Source: Paenibacillus typhae (GTDB taxonomy: Bacteria > Bacillota > Bacilli > Paenibacillales > Paenibacillaceae). Taken from it: a stretch of DNA of 64,000 nucleotides. This document shows positions 18,973 through 28,022 of this stretch, in pieces; the stretch's first letter is position 1; the number at the start of each line of letters is the position of its first letter. The notes beneath the pieces are model-generated. The model worked only from the letters and a program-made list of their open reading frames with translations. It was not told the DNA's origin and made no database searches. A program made the translations under genes and the position numbers. The stretch spans positions 1-64,000 of the forward strand of contig NZ_FNDX01000030.1 of assembly GCF_900099765.1 (NCBI RefSeq), given 5' to 3'.

Positions 18973-20601
18973 TTGAGTAATACGAAATGGTGGCAGACAG
19001 CGGTTATCTACCAGATTTACCCCAGAAGTTTTCAGGATAGTGACGGGGACGGAATCGGCGATCTCCGGGGAATTATCAACAGATTAGACTATCTCGGTCA
19101 GCTTGGTATCACTGCGATCTGGCTTAGCCCCGTTTATAAGTCGCCAAATGATGATAACGGCTATGACATTAGTGATTATAAGGATATTATGAGCGAATTC
19201 GGAACCATGAAGGATATGGATGAATTAATTGAACAAGCCAGGAACCGCAACATCCGGATTATTATGGATCTGGTTGTCAATCATACTTCGGATGAGCATC
19301 CATGGTTTATTGAAGCCCGCAAGGGAAAAGACAATCCGTACCGGGACTACTATATTTGGCGTGATCCGGTGAACGGCGGAGTTCCCAATTCCCTTCGTTC
19401 AACATTCAGCGGTTCGGCCTGGGAGCTTGATGAAGCGAGCGGCCAGTACTTTCTGCACTTGTTCAGCCGCAGACAGCCGGACCTGAATTGGGAGAATAGC
19501 AAAGTGCGGCAAGAGGTATGGGCCATGATGAATTTCTGGCTGGATAAAGGGGTCGGAGGATTCCGTATGGATGTGATTGATCTGGTTGGTAAAATACCGG
19601 ATCAGGAGATTACAGGAAACGGGCCGAAGCTGCATGAATATCTTCAGGAAATGAACCGGGAGACGTTTGGCAAACATGATGTTCTGACCGTGGGAGAGAC
19701 TTGGGGGGCTACACCGGAAGCGGCGAAGCTTTATTCCAATCCGGACCGGAACGAGCTGTCAATGGTATTCCAGTTTGAACATATCGGTCTGGATCAGCAG
19801 GAAGGCGGAGAAAAGTGGGATTTGAAGCCGCTTGCTGTAAATGAATTAAAGCAGGTACTGGCAAAATGGCAGACGGAGCTGGGGAACGAAGGCTGGAATA
19901 GCCTGTTCTGGAACAATCATGACTTGCCGAGAATTGTATCCCGTTGGGGGGATGACAGGCAGTACCGTGTGCAGAGCGCGAAGATGTTCGCCATTCTGCT
20001 GCATCTAATGAAGGGCACGCCTTACATTTACCAAGGCGAAGAGCTCGGAATGACTAATTATCCGGTGCAAGAGATCAGCGAAGTGCAGGATATAGAGAGC
20101 ATTAATATGTATCATGAACGGCTTGCAGGCGGCTACACCAGAGAAGAGATTATCCATTCCATTAATGCCAAGGGCAGAGATAATGCCCGGACACCGATTC
20201 AATGGGATGCTAGCCCTAACGGAGGATTCACAACCGGAAAACCATGGCTGCCTGTAAATCCGAATTATACAGAAATTAACATGAAGGCGAACCTAGAGGA
20301 TCCGGATTCAGTGTTCCACTGCTACCGGAAATTAATCGAACTGCGAAAGAACAATCCGATCGTTGTATGGGGTGATTTTGAACTGGTGACGGGTGTGCCG
20401 GATCAAGTGTTCATGTATTTCCGCCGGTACGAAGGCCAGACCTGGCTGGTCACTGCCAATTTCAGCAGGGAGGCCGTGGCGCTGAAACTGCCAGGGATAG
20501 GTCAGGCCGGAGAACTTATCATCGCGAACTATTCCAGAGAAGATGTAGATTTCAGTCAATTACAATTGCAGCCGTACGAGGCATTCGCCGTTAAACTATA
20601 G
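18973..20601 (+). CDS. GH13 oligo-1,6-glucosidase (cytoplasmic)
   Basis: This 542-residue GH13 enzyme hydrolyses alpha-glucosidic bonds from the non-reducing end. It has no signal peptide. Conserved regions are VVNHTSDEHPWF, GGFRMDVIDLV (nucleophile Asp200), LTVGETWG (acid/base Glu242) and FWNNHDLPR (Asp317). The residue after the nucleophile is Val201. In this subfamily Val there marks alpha-1,6 specificity, while Thr or Ala goes with alpha-1,4. I set the start at TTG 18973, eight bases after GGAG; a GTG at 18964 overlaps that site. It would turn imported isomaltooligosaccharides into glucose and closes the dextran pathway. Confidence 0.92.
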   Translation: MSNTKWWQTAVIYQIYPRSFQDSDGDGIGDLRGIINRLDYLGQLGITAIWLSPVYKSPNDDNGYDISDYKDIMSEFGTMKDMDELIEQARNRNIRIIMDLVVNHTSDEHPWFIEARKGKDNPYRDYYIWRDPVNGGVPNSLRSTFSGSAWELDEASGQYFLHLFSRRQPDLNWENSKVRQEVWAMMNFWLDKGVGGFRMDVIDLVGKIPDQEITGNGPKLHEYLQEMNRETFGKHDVLTVGETWGATPEAAKLYSNPDRNELSMVFQFEHIGLDQQEGGEKWDLKPLAVNELKQVLAKWQTELGNEGWNSLFWNNHDLPRIVSRWGDDRQYRVQSAKMFAILLHLMKGTPYIYQGEELGMTNYPVQEISEVQDIESINMYHERLAGGYTREEIIHSINAKGRDNARTPIQWDASPNGGFTTGKPWLPVNPNYTEINMKANLEDPDSVFHCYRKLIELRKNNPIVVWGDFELVTGVPDQVFMYFRRYEGQTWLVTANFSREAVALKLPGIGQAGELIIANYSREDVDFSQLQLQPYEAFAVKL

Positions 20602-20617
20602 TAGGCTTTAACCGCCG

Positions 20618-20661
20618 GCCGTGGCAACATCGGGTACACCTGATGCTGCCACGGTTTTGTT
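20618..20661 (+). terminator. GH13 terminator (copy 1 of an exact 44-bp duplicate)
   Basis: CCGTGGCA...TGCCACGG forms a long hairpin followed by TTTTGTT. The 44 bases recur without a mismatch at 31384-31427, and similarity extends about 15 bases further upstream. Confidence 0.85.
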
Positions 20662-20663
20662 CT

Positions 20664-21563
20664 TTAATGGGATTCTGTTACCTGGCCCCGTATCTCTTTG
20701 TAATACTGTGAGGGTGTAACTCCAACAATCTTCTTAAACACTTTACTGAAATAAAAAGGGTCATCCAAACCAGTCAAATAGCCGATTTCACCAAACGGCA
20801 GATGCGTGGCTTCAATCAGCTCTTTCGCATGATTGATCCTTACGCGGTTGACATAACGCATGATGCTCTGACCTGTCAGCTTGGTGAAGACGCGGTTCAG
20901 ATAGTCGTAATTGCAGTCAAATTCATGGGCGATCTCCTGCCCGGTAATTTTGTCTGTATAATGCTCGTGAATATAGTCCAGCAGGGCATGGACTTTAATC
21001 AAGGGCTTGGTATTGCTGCCCTCCTGATCTTGAAGTGCAGCAATGAAATGCTCGCGTGACACCTCAATAAGCCATTCGGTAAATTTCAGAGCGGTTAGTC
21101 CGCGGTTGAAATATTTTCTCCTATATAACATTAGCATTTCATTCATTGCTTGAAAAGAGAGAGACAGAACGTTTTTGGACAAATTGAAGTGTTTCGGAAA
21201 ATGACAGATGAAATCGCTTCCTTCAGTTTGCTGCGTCTCCTCCTCCAGAATAAAGCGCCTGGCCATCGTCAGCAAATCCCCCTCCAGAGCAAAGCTTATA
21301 TCCTGATGTTCAAAATGAATAAAGTAGTAATCGCAGACATGTTTTTCTGTTCCTTCATGCTCTATATTCGGCTCCAGTATTAGGATGTCTCCCTTTTTTA
21401 GATTATAATGAGTTCCGTTCTCTGTAAGATGAAGTTCTCCGCTTTTGATGAAATAGAGCACATACTCGTTTGTTGTTCTTTTAAAATGAATCCAGGGCTG
21501 CTTGTAGGAAACGAATCCCATCAGTTTGATTCTCGGCAGCATTTCGGTATTAATAGCAAACAA
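20664..21563 (-). CDS. AraC-family transcriptional regulator (cupin sensor)
   Basis: The 299-residue protein has an N-terminal cupin-like sensor (residues about 20-110, with EPNIEHEG) and two C-terminal helix-turn-helix motifs ending in DPFYFSKVFKKIVGVTPSQYYK, the AraC signature. The start is TTG 21563, seven bases after AAGGAGG. It is divergent from the Gfo/Idh/MocA and ThuA genes and probably controls them in response to a sugar. Confidence 0.9.
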   Translation of the reverse strand: MFAINTEMLPRIKLMGFVSYKQPWIHFKRTTNEYVLYFIKSGELHLTENGTHYNLKKGDILILEPNIEHEGTEKHVCDYYFIHFEHQDISFALEGDLLTMARRFILEEETQQTEGSDFICHFPKHFNLSKNVLSLSFQAMNEMLMLYRRKYFNRGLTALKFTEWLIEVSREHFIAALQDQEGSNTKPLIKVHALLDYIHEHYTDKITGQEIAHEFDCNYDYLNRVFTKLTGQSIMRYVNRVRINHAKELIEATHLPFGEIGYLTGLDDPFYFSKVFKKIVGVTPSQYYKEIRGQVTESH

Positions 21564-21699
21564 ATTTACGCCTCCTTAAGGCAAGTGAAAAGTAGTTTTT
21601 ATACAAAAAGGGTATCTTTCCGCCATGTTCGTTTATTCTAGCACAAACTATACTTTAATTGTGTTACAAACGATATTAATAAGAGGCAGGGTGGTGCAG

Positions 21700-22743
21700 T
21701 TGGCAAAACTGAAAGTCGGTGTAATTGGTCTTGGAGGAATATCAGACATGCATATTTCCGGTCTTCTGGCGAATGATGAAGCGGTCTTGTGGTCGATTTG
21801 TGATTGTGAGGAGGAAGTGCTGGCAAGCCGGGGGGAGCAATATAAGATCCCGGAATCAAGAAGGTACTTGAATTATACAGAAATGCTGGCAGACCCGGAG
21901 CTTGAGGCTGTGAGTATTGGTACGCCCAACTACAACCATTATGAAATTGCCTGTGAGGCCATCAAGCAGCAAAAGCCGTTTGCTCTGGAGAAGCCGGTGA
22001 CGCTGGATGCACGGGAAGCTGCCGCACTGCGTGACCTGCTGACTGAGACGGACTTACCGCATATGATCTGTTTCAGTTACCGGTACAAGCCAGCGGTAAG
22101 ATATGCAAAATGGCTGATCGATCAAGGGAAGCTAGGCGAAATTAAACATGTTTACGGCCAGTATTTGCAAGGCTGGGGGCTGAATAAGCAGATTCCGCTG
22201 GTCTGGAGGTTCCGCAAGGAGCTGTCCGGCTCGGGCGCACTTGGAGATCTGGGTTCGCATTTGCTCGATCTTCAGCGTTTTCTTGTAGGCAATGTAGAAC
22301 GGGTAATGGCAGATGCCGGAACGATTACCAAGGAGCGGCCTTTGCTTGACGGTGAAGGTAAGGGTGAAGTGGATGTTGATGATTTCTGTCATGTGCTTGC
22401 CAGGGTTGAGGGAGGTGTCTCGTCCACAATGTCCATCTCCAGATTTGCATTCGGCCGCGGAAACTTTCAGCAGTTAGAAATCTTCGGGGAACGGGGAGCA
22501 GTGCTGTATAACCTGGAGGAAGAGGATGCTCTATACGTTAAATTAGCTGAAGATGGTGATGAGATATTCAGGAAAATAGAGATTCCTGCAGTATTTCAGG
22601 TGGATCAAATGACAGCCTTTATTAATCTGGTAAGTGGACAAGGCGACGGATACGACGCCACAATGGAAGACGGCTATGTAAACCAGCATACGATTGATTC
22701 AATCCTAGTCTCATTAAAAGAACAACGGTGGATTTTCATATAA
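21700..22743 (+). CDS. Gfo/Idh/MocA-family oxidoreductase
   Basis: NAD(P)-dependent sugar dehydrogenase family. The protein begins with the Rossmann motif KVGVIGLGGISDMH, has EKPVTLDAREA at the cofactor/substrate border and a C-terminal alpha/beta domain (GSGALGDLGSHLLDLQRFL). About 347 residues fits the family. The start is uncertain: TTG 21700 is five bases after AGGGTGG, and GTG 21691 or 21694 are alternatives. It lies 15 bases upstream of a ThuA-like gene, a pairing like ThuB/ThuA of rhizobial disaccharide use. The substrate is unknown. Confidence 0.88.
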   Translation: MAKLKVGVIGLGGISDMHISGLLANDEAVLWSICDCEEEVLASRGEQYKIPESRRYLNYTEMLADPELEAVSIGTPNYNHYEIACEAIKQQKPFALEKPVTLDAREAAALRDLLTETDLPHMICFSYRYKPAVRYAKWLIDQGKLGEIKHVYGQYLQGWGLNKQIPLVWRFRKELSGSGALGDLGSHLLDLQRFLVGNVERVMADAGTITKERPLLDGEGKGEVDVDDFCHVLARVEGGVSSTMSISRFAFGRGNFQQLEIFGERGAVLYNLEEEDALYVKLAEDGDEIFRKIEIPAVFQVDQMTAFINLVSGQGDGYDATMEDGYVNQHTIDSILVSLKEQRWIFI

Positions 22744-22758
22744 CAAGGGGGAAATATC

Positions 22759-23487
22759 ATGTCTACAATCAAAGTTACAGTCTGGAACGAGTATCGTCAC
22801 GAAAGACATAATGAAGAGGTTAAAGCTGTATACCCGGAAGGTATTCATACGGTGCTGGCCAACTATCTGAACACACAAGAAGATATGGAGGTGCGTACTG
22901 CAGTTCTGGATGAACCGGAGCATGGATTGACCAGTGAAGTGCTGGAGCAAACGGACGTACTTCTATGGTGGGGGCATTTGGCGCATGAGGAAGTAAGTGA
23001 TGAAATTGTGCAAAGGGTGCGGAAAAAGGTATTAAACGGGATGGGATTAATCGTTCTTCACTCTGGACATAATTCGAAAATATTCCATGCTTTAATGGGT
23101 ACCAATACAGGCGCCTTAAAGTGGCGTGATGACGGCGAGAAGGAGCGGATCTGGGTAATTGAACCGGGCCATCCAATCGCCAAGGGGCTTGGAGAGTATA
23201 TTGAGATTCCAAAGGAAGAAATGTATGGCGAGCGTTTTGAGATTCCCGCACCGGATGAGCTTATCTTTATTTCCTGGTTCGAAGGCGGAGAAGTGTTCCG
23301 CAGCGGCTGCTGCTACAAGCGCGGACAGGGCAACATCTTTTACTTTAGACCCGGGCATGAGACTTTTCCGGTCTACCATCAGCCAGAGGTTCTTCAAGTT
23401 ATCAGTAACAGCGTCCGGTGGGCAGCCAAAAGCAGCCTTGCCAAAGTCTCATACGGGCGCGTAGCGCCACTTGAGCTGATTCCTTAA
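22759..23487 (+). CDS. ThuA-like protein (trehalose utilisation family)
   Basis: The 242-residue protein follows the ThuA pattern of a glutamine-amidotransferase-like fold: [11 protein letters not shown] at the start, [27 protein letters not shown] and [17 protein letters not shown] near the end. ThuA and a Gfo/Idh/MocA partner act together on 3-keto sugars in other bacteria; that role is inferred here from the gene pair. It has no signal peptide. Confidence 0.88.
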   Translation: MSTIKVTVWNEYRHERHNEEVKAVYPEGIHTVLANYLNTQEDMEVRTAVLDEPEHGLTSEVLEQTDVLLWWGHLAHEEVSDEIVQRVRKKVLNGMGLIVLHSGHNSKIFHALMGTNTGALKWRDDGEKERIWVIEPGHPIAKGLGEYIEIPKEEMYGERFEIPAPDELIFISWFEGGEVFRSGCCYKRGQGNIFYFRPGHETFPVYHQPEVLQVISNSVRWAAKSSLAKVSYGRVAPLELIP

Positions 23488-23507
23488 AATACCATCTCCA
23501 TAGGCAC

Positions 23508-23580
23508 CATTAGGGCTGGTTAAGGCAACTACGGGCTATCGCCCGAATAAGGGAACGAAGCCCGCCGCAGCCCGACCAGA
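23508..23580. other. Structured intergenic segment between convergent genes
   Basis: CTGGT near 23515 can pair with ACCAG near 23576, enclosing a GGGCTATCGCCC hairpin. The block sits between the ThuA and response-regulator stop codons. It may be a two-way terminator or an interspersed repeat. There is no T-run, so I cannot call it a normal terminator. Confidence 0.35.
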
Positions 23581-23581
23581 C

Positions 23582-24304
23582 TTATATATATTTGTTTATA
23601 TTCAGATAGCCTGCCGGTGTAACACTATACTTATACACCGGTCTGCCTATAGAACCGTAGCTAAGCTCCATTTCAAGGATTCCGGCATCGGTCAAAAAAG
23701 CCAAATATTTGCGGATTGAAATCCGCGAAATGGGAATCCGGGTGCTGATATCTTCTGTTGAAAATAGGGGACTTTCAAGCTGAATAATCGTATTCCAAAT
23801 GTTTTCAAGTGTGCTTTCGGCAAGTCCTTTAGGGATGGTTAGAGGAGCAGGGGAGGGCTCCTCCTCGGCCCCCAATGAATAACGCAACAGCTTATCAAGC
23901 TGCTCCTGGCTAAGATTCTCCGTATGCATCAGGTAGAATTCTTGCTGATAGGCCTTCAGAGCAGCTTGAAAACGGGCAAACTCAAAGGGCTTGATTAAGT
24001 AATCAACAGCCCCGTTCTGCAGCGCTTTGCGGATCGTTGCATTGTCGCTGGCTGCTGATATCACAATAATATCGGTCTTGCTTCCTTGCTCCCTTATGGA
24101 TGAGAGGAGCTGGAGTCCACTGGTATGAGGCATATAAATATCCAGCAGGATAAGGTCTACTTCTTGGTGCATCAGCATCTTTACAGCCTCATCACCCGAT
24201 GCAGCACAACCTGCATACTCGAAGCCTTTCATTTGCTCCAGATAATGGCGGTTGAACTTCGCTACCATCGGATCATCCTCAACGATCAGTACTTTTATGT
24301 TCAT
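23582..24304 (-). CDS. DcuR/CitT-type response regulator
   Basis: The 240-residue protein has a receiver domain (EDD at 9-11, Asp55 in LILLDIYMPHTSG, Lys in YLIKPFEF), a linker and a C-terminal winged helix typical of the CitB/DcuR group that answers C4-dicarboxylates or citrate. It overlaps the kinase gene by 4 bases (ATGA), so the two are translationally coupled. Its probable target is the reductase operon just upstream. Confidence 0.9.
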   Translation of the reverse strand: MNIKVLIVEDDPMVAKFNRHYLEQMKGFEYAGCAASGDEAVKMLMHQEVDLILLDIYMPHTSGLQLLSSIREQGSKTDIIVISAASDNATIRKALQNGAVDYLIKPFEFARFQAALKAYQQEFYLMHTENLSQEQLDKLLRYSLGAEEEPSPAPLTIPKGLAESTLENIWNTIIQLESPLFSTEDISTRIPISRISIRKYLAFLTDAGILEMELSYGSIGRPVYKYSVTPAGYLNINKYI

Positions 24305-25917
24305 TCGCTATATTCATCCTTTCCACCATAGGGGACATGGACTATAAATGTGGTTCCAACGTTATCAGCAGCAGTTACGTGAAGTTGTCCTTGCAGTTTG
24401 TCTACACTTTTACTAAACAGATATAAACCAATCCCCCGGTGCTCTCCCTTGGTAGAGAAGCCCTGGACAAAGATCTGCTCCTGCAGTGCCACAGGTATTC
24501 CCGGGCCGTTGTCACTAACCTCGCATGTTAGATGATTATCTTTATAGTGAAAAGCCAATTCAATTCGCTTCTTCTTCCCGTGCTCACACGATACTTCCAG
24601 CGAATCTAATGCATTATCCAGTAAATTACCAGTGATGGTGATTAACTCATGAATAACATGCGGATCAGAAGACTCGGGCAGATAGCTGTCCTCTGTAAGC
24701 AGTAACTCAATCCCCGTTTCGCGCGCCCGGCTTAATTTACCGAGAATGAATCCAGCCATGACCGGGTCTTTAATCTGTTTTGTTATCGATCCGATCTCTT
24801 TTTGATAGTTGCCCACAGTTCCTAAAATATATTGTTGAAGATCATCATAGAGTCCCATATGTGTCATGCCCATAATAACATGCAGTTTATTCATGAACTC
24901 ATGGGCACCTGCTCTTAGAGCATCTGCGTATACAGAGATACCGGATAACCGTTCAGCCAGAACAGCAAGTTCTGTCTTGTCCCGAAAAGTAATGATAGCC
25001 CCGACTATTTCACCGTTAACACGTACCGGCAGACTGCTTATAAGCAGCGATATGCCTCCCAGTTCCAGCTCCTGATCCTGATTTCCTTCACCGCTGGCTA
25101 GAATGCGTTCTAGCTGCAGCTCCGGCCAAAAATCGGCAATCATCCGGTTTATTAAAGAACCTGTAATACCGGACTCTTTTAAAAGCCTCTGCGCCTCTGC
25201 GTTAATAATGGTAGTGCGTGCTTCCTGATCAACGGCAATGATTCCTTCACGGATCGACTCCAGCATAGCACTGCGTTCTTGCAGTAGTTTGGAAATGTCC
25301 ACCGGCTCCATACCAAAGATCATTTTCTTAATCCGATCTGCTAAGATAAAGGCGCCCCCTGCTCCAAGGAATGCTCCAGATAACAGGATGGCAATAATCG
25401 TCCATTCATTTAGCCGGACCAGGCGCTCAACCCTATCTAAGGAAAGACCAGCGATAACAGCTCCTAGCTGATGACCTCTTCCATCATAGACAGGAACGAA
25501 TCCCCGCAATGAAGTGCCCAAGGGTCCCGCTCCTTCCGAGATGCTTTCATGTCCGGCTAGAGCCAATTCCTGCCCGCCCCCTGCAAAGGGGTATCCGACA
25601 AAGGAGGGATCAGCATGTGAGTACCGGATACTATTCATATCTATTACCACCACAAACATAATATCGTTACGGCGGGTAATCTTGGAGGTGTAAGCTTGAA
25701 TCTCCTTGTTGTTCCCAGCCTTTAGCCCCTCGGAAATCATTGGCATAAGAGCGATTGTCCGGGCAATCGTAATCGCCTTGTCCTCCAGTGCATGCCGGGT
25801 CTGCGGAATGATCTGATTGCGGAAAATAATATATAAGACAAGAAGCACCAAAATTACAACGGCAGATACCATGATTGCTACCGTTGTTCTAAGACCATAT
25901 CTTTTTCCTTTGGCCAA
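24301..25917 (-). CDS. DcuS/CitA-type sensor histidine kinase
   Basis: The 538-residue protein has two membrane helices (about residues 13-33 and 173-193) flanking a periplasmic-type PAS sensor with the CitA/DcuS pattern (FVVVIDMNSIRYSHADPSFVG), then a cytoplasmic PAS domain, the H-box GAHEFMNKLHVIMG and an HATPase_c domain (DNALDSLE, DNGPGIP, GIGLYL). Relatives sense fumarate, malate or citrate outside the cell. It stands next to a fumarate-reductase-like operon on the same strand, which suggests C4-dicarboxylate sensing. Confidence 0.9.
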   Translation of the reverse strand: MAKGKRYGLRTTVAIMVSAVVILVLLVLYIIFRNQIIPQTRHALEDKAITIARTIALMPMISEGLKAGNNKEIQAYTSKITRRNDIMFVVVIDMNSIRYSHADPSFVGYPFAGGGQELALAGHESISEGAGPLGTSLRGFVPVYDGRGHQLGAVIAGLSLDRVERLVRLNEWTIIAILLSGAFLGAGGAFILADRIKKMIFGMEPVDISKLLQERSAMLESIREGIIAVDQEARTTIINAEAQRLLKESGITGSLINRMIADFWPELQLERILASGEGNQDQELELGGISLLISSLPVRVNGEIVGAIITFRDKTELAVLAERLSGISVYADALRAGAHEFMNKLHVIMGMTHMGLYDDLQQYILGTVGNYQKEIGSITKQIKDPVMAGFILGKLSRARETGIELLLTEDSYLPESSDPHVIHELITITGNLLDNALDSLEVSCEHGKKKRIELAFHYKDNHLTCEVSDNGPGIPVALQEQIFVQGFSTKGEHRGIGLYLFSKSVDKLQGQLHVTAADNVGTTFIVHVPYGGKDEYSE

Positions 25918-25968
25918 TAGTATATTTCCTCCTGTTACGTTCTTTGAAATAGTAGAAATGAGTTGAAC

Positions 25969-26007
25969 AAGCCTAGCTCTTCTGTCAGGGACAGGAGTGC
26001 TAGGCTT
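25969..26007 (-). terminator. Terminator of the reductase operon
   Basis: AAGCCTAGC (25969-25977) pairs with GCTAGGCTT (25999-26007). It separates the FMN-lipoprotein gene from the downstream kinase gene on the minus strand. Confidence 0.7.
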
Positions 26008-26036
26008 ATTGTCTTATAAATGTAAATGTAGATCCT

Positions 26037-26393
26037 CTATTGCTTTTTGGCTTGTTCCAAGGCTTGTGTTACCGCTTCTATTATACCGCCGCTGGAACCG
26101 GAAGCGCCTGAGAGGGCATCTACGCCTTCTGTGGTTTGCTTTTCTATAATCTCGGGGATCGTATTCTCTATAGCAGCATCAATCATTGCTTGTGTTTCCT
26201 TATGTTCTTGCACGGTAATGGCTTCGATTTTTTCATCCTTTATTTCGACAGCTACCTTAATGTCACTCTTTACCCCTTTACCCGTACCATCATAAGTTCC
26301 ATCTACATACTGGCCTGAAGAAGAGCAGCCCGTCGAGATTATAGCTAAGGCTGCAAAAGCAGAAAGCAAAAGAACCTTTGTCCACTTATTCAT
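26037..26393 (-). CDS. FMN-binding domain lipoprotein
   Basis: The 118-residue lipoprotein has a signal ending at IISTGC (lipidated Cys23) and one FMN-binding domain: YVDGTYDGTGKG, then DALSGASGSS near residue 92. The latter matches the site where ApbE attaches FMN covalently, with Ser in place of the usual Thr as the likely acceptor. It should carry electrons on the outer face of the membrane to the flavoprotein reductase encoded 12 bases upstream. I chose the second ATG (26393), seven bases after AAGGAGG; the first at 26399 is too close. No ApbE gene is in the window. Confidence 0.87.
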   Translation of the reverse strand: MNKWTKVLLLSAFAALAIISTGCSSSGQYVDGTYDGTGKGVKSDIKVAVEIKDEKIEAITVQEHKETQAMIDAAIENTIPEIIEKQTTEGVDALSGASGSSGGIIEAVTQALEQAKKQ

Positions 26394-26405
26394 ATCCATT
26401 CCTCC

Positions 26406-27833
26406 TTATTGGTTCAATGATTTCACGGCTTCGTCTGCCGCAATTCGTCCAAAGGTGATAATGTCCGCAAGTGCGTTTCCGCCAAGCCGGTTGCCGCCGT
26501 GTACGCCGCCTGTCACTTCTCCGGCAGCGTACAGTCCCTTAATAATTTGGTCATTGGTATCCAGCACTTGAGCTTGAGTATTGATAACTACTCCGCCCAT
26601 TGTGTGGTGAATTCCCGGTGTTACCTGAATGGCATAATACTTGCCTTTCTCAAAAGACAACACAAGATCCGCCCGCTCGAAATCTGTATCTGTTCCGGAA
26701 GCAACAAATCCATTGTACCGTTCCAGTGTATCTGCCAGCGCCGCAGCATCAATACCAATTTGTTGTGCTAGTTCTGCCGGAGTTGAGCCTTCTTTAACTA
26801 AATCCATTCCAAAATATTCTTCAGTCGCTTTCAAATTGGCACGCAGCTCATCGTTGAAGATGAGGTACGCTACTTTTCCGGGTTGAGCCAGAATATTTTG
26901 AGAGACGACATCACGGGTCAATAATTCATTTGTAAATCGCTTGCCCTCGGTATTGACGAGGATTGCCCCGTCTCCGCGTACTCCTTCTGTTATTAACACG
27001 CCATGGCCTGGAATAGTAGTTGGATGAATTTGAATTTCTTTCATATCAACAAGTTTGGCGCCAATTTTTTCAGCCATCGTTGTACCGTCACCTGTCGCAC
27101 CTGGATGATTGGTTGTGGAGAAGTCTGCAAGTTGTGGCTGGTAACTCTTAATCATCTCCATATTAGCTCCGAATCCGCCAGCAGCCAGGATAACGGAATC
27201 GGCATTAATCGTGTACTGCTTATTTTCTTTATCGGTAACCTTCACGCCGGTTACTACACCGTCTTTATTCTTAATGATTTCATTTGCAGTTGTTTGTAAT
27301 CTTACATCAATGTTGTACTCTTCCAGCTTTTTCTTCAGTGCGACTACAATGAAATTCCCGGCAGCTTCGCCGCCGGCAGGGCGGTGGATCCGATTAACAC
27401 TTGCGCCTCCAGCGCGTCCCACTTCTGAGAGCTCGGCGCCATTCTCTTTCAGCCATTCTACTGAAGCTGCTGCACCGTTCGTAAGCGTTCTGACCAGATC
27501 GGGATTATTCAGGTTTTTGCCTCCCTTCATAGTATCCTCATAATGAAGCTCCGGACTGTCAACGATCCCTGCTGCCGCCTGATAAGGTGTCCCCGCAGCA
27601 TTTAGTCCGCCTTCTGCCCGGACTGTATTTCCGCCAAGCATAGGCATTTTTTCAATTAAAATAACCTCGGCTCCCTGATTATGTGCTTCAATGGCTGCAG
27701 TCATCCCGGCACCGCCACCGCCAATAATAACAATATCCGTAGACTCCCCTTTATCAGAACATCCAGGCAGTACCACAAGACTTGCCAGTAATAATCCTTT
27801 GCCTAACAGAAATGCCCACTTTTTTCTATTCAT
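26406..27833 (-). CDS. Extracellular lipoprotein fumarate-reductase-like flavoprotein
   Basis: The 475-residue protein has a lipoprotein signal ending at VVLPGC (Cys25) followed by an FAD-binding reductase domain close to the flavoprotein part of soluble fumarate reductases (Fcc3/FrdA/UrdA type). It shows DIVIIGGGGAGMTAA, the active-site stretch GKRFTNELLTRD with the catalytic Arg, GIHHTMGGV and GGNRLGGNAL. It should reduce fumarate or a related unsaturated acid (urocanate and methacrylate reductases look alike) at the cell surface, fed by the adjacent FMN lipoprotein. ATG 27833 follows AGGGGGAG. A Rex-type operator lies 20 bases upstream of the start codon. Confidence 0.9.
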   Translation of the reverse strand: MNRKKWAFLLGKGLLLASLVVLPGCSDKGESTDIVIIGGGGAGMTAAIEAHNQGAEVILIEKMPMLGGNTVRAEGGLNAAGTPYQAAAGIVDSPELHYEDTMKGGKNLNNPDLVRTLTNGAAASVEWLKENGAELSEVGRAGGASVNRIHRPAGGEAAGNFIVVALKKKLEEYNIDVRLQTTANEIIKNKDGVVTGVKVTDKENKQYTINADSVILAAGGFGANMEMIKSYQPQLADFSTTNHPGATGDGTTMAEKIGAKLVDMKEIQIHPTTIPGHGVLITEGVRGDGAILVNTEGKRFTNELLTRDVVSQNILAQPGKVAYLIFNDELRANLKATEEYFGMDLVKEGSTPAELAQQIGIDAAALADTLERYNGFVASGTDTDFERADLVLSFEKGKYYAIQVTPGIHHTMGGVVINTQAQVLDTNDQIIKGLYAAGEVTGGVHGGNRLGGNALADIITFGRIAADEAVKSLNQ

Positions 27834-27852
27834 AATTCTCCCCCTAAAATGA

Positions 27853-27870
27853 TTGTGCATTATTTCACAA
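27853..27870. promoter_or_regulatory. Rex (redox repressor) operator of the reductase operon
   Basis: TTGTGCATTATTTCACAA matches the Rex consensus TTGTGAA-N4-TTCACAA at 13 of 14 fixed positions. A candidate -10 (TATGAT, minus strand) lies just upstream of it, so a bound protein would cover the transcription start. Rex releases DNA when NADH is high. The same bases also match a TGTGA-N6-TCACA Fnr-type site at 9 of 10. Confidence 0.7.
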
Positions 27871-27971
27871 TTATCATAACTTGAATACGAGGCTCATGAA
27901 ATATTTAGTAACTAAAGAAAGGATTAAATCACTAAAAAAAACATATGGAAAATCTGTTTAATGATTGAACG

Positions 27972-28001
27972 GCAAGAAAGGCCATCCCTCTTGGGACGGC
28001 C
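27972..28001 (-). terminator. Terminator of the SLH-amidase gene
   Basis: GGCCATCCC (27980-27988) pairs with GGGACGGCC (27993-28001). On the minus strand CTTTCTTG follows. Confidence 0.75.
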
Positions 28002-28022
28002 CTTCCTGTATATGAACCTCTA

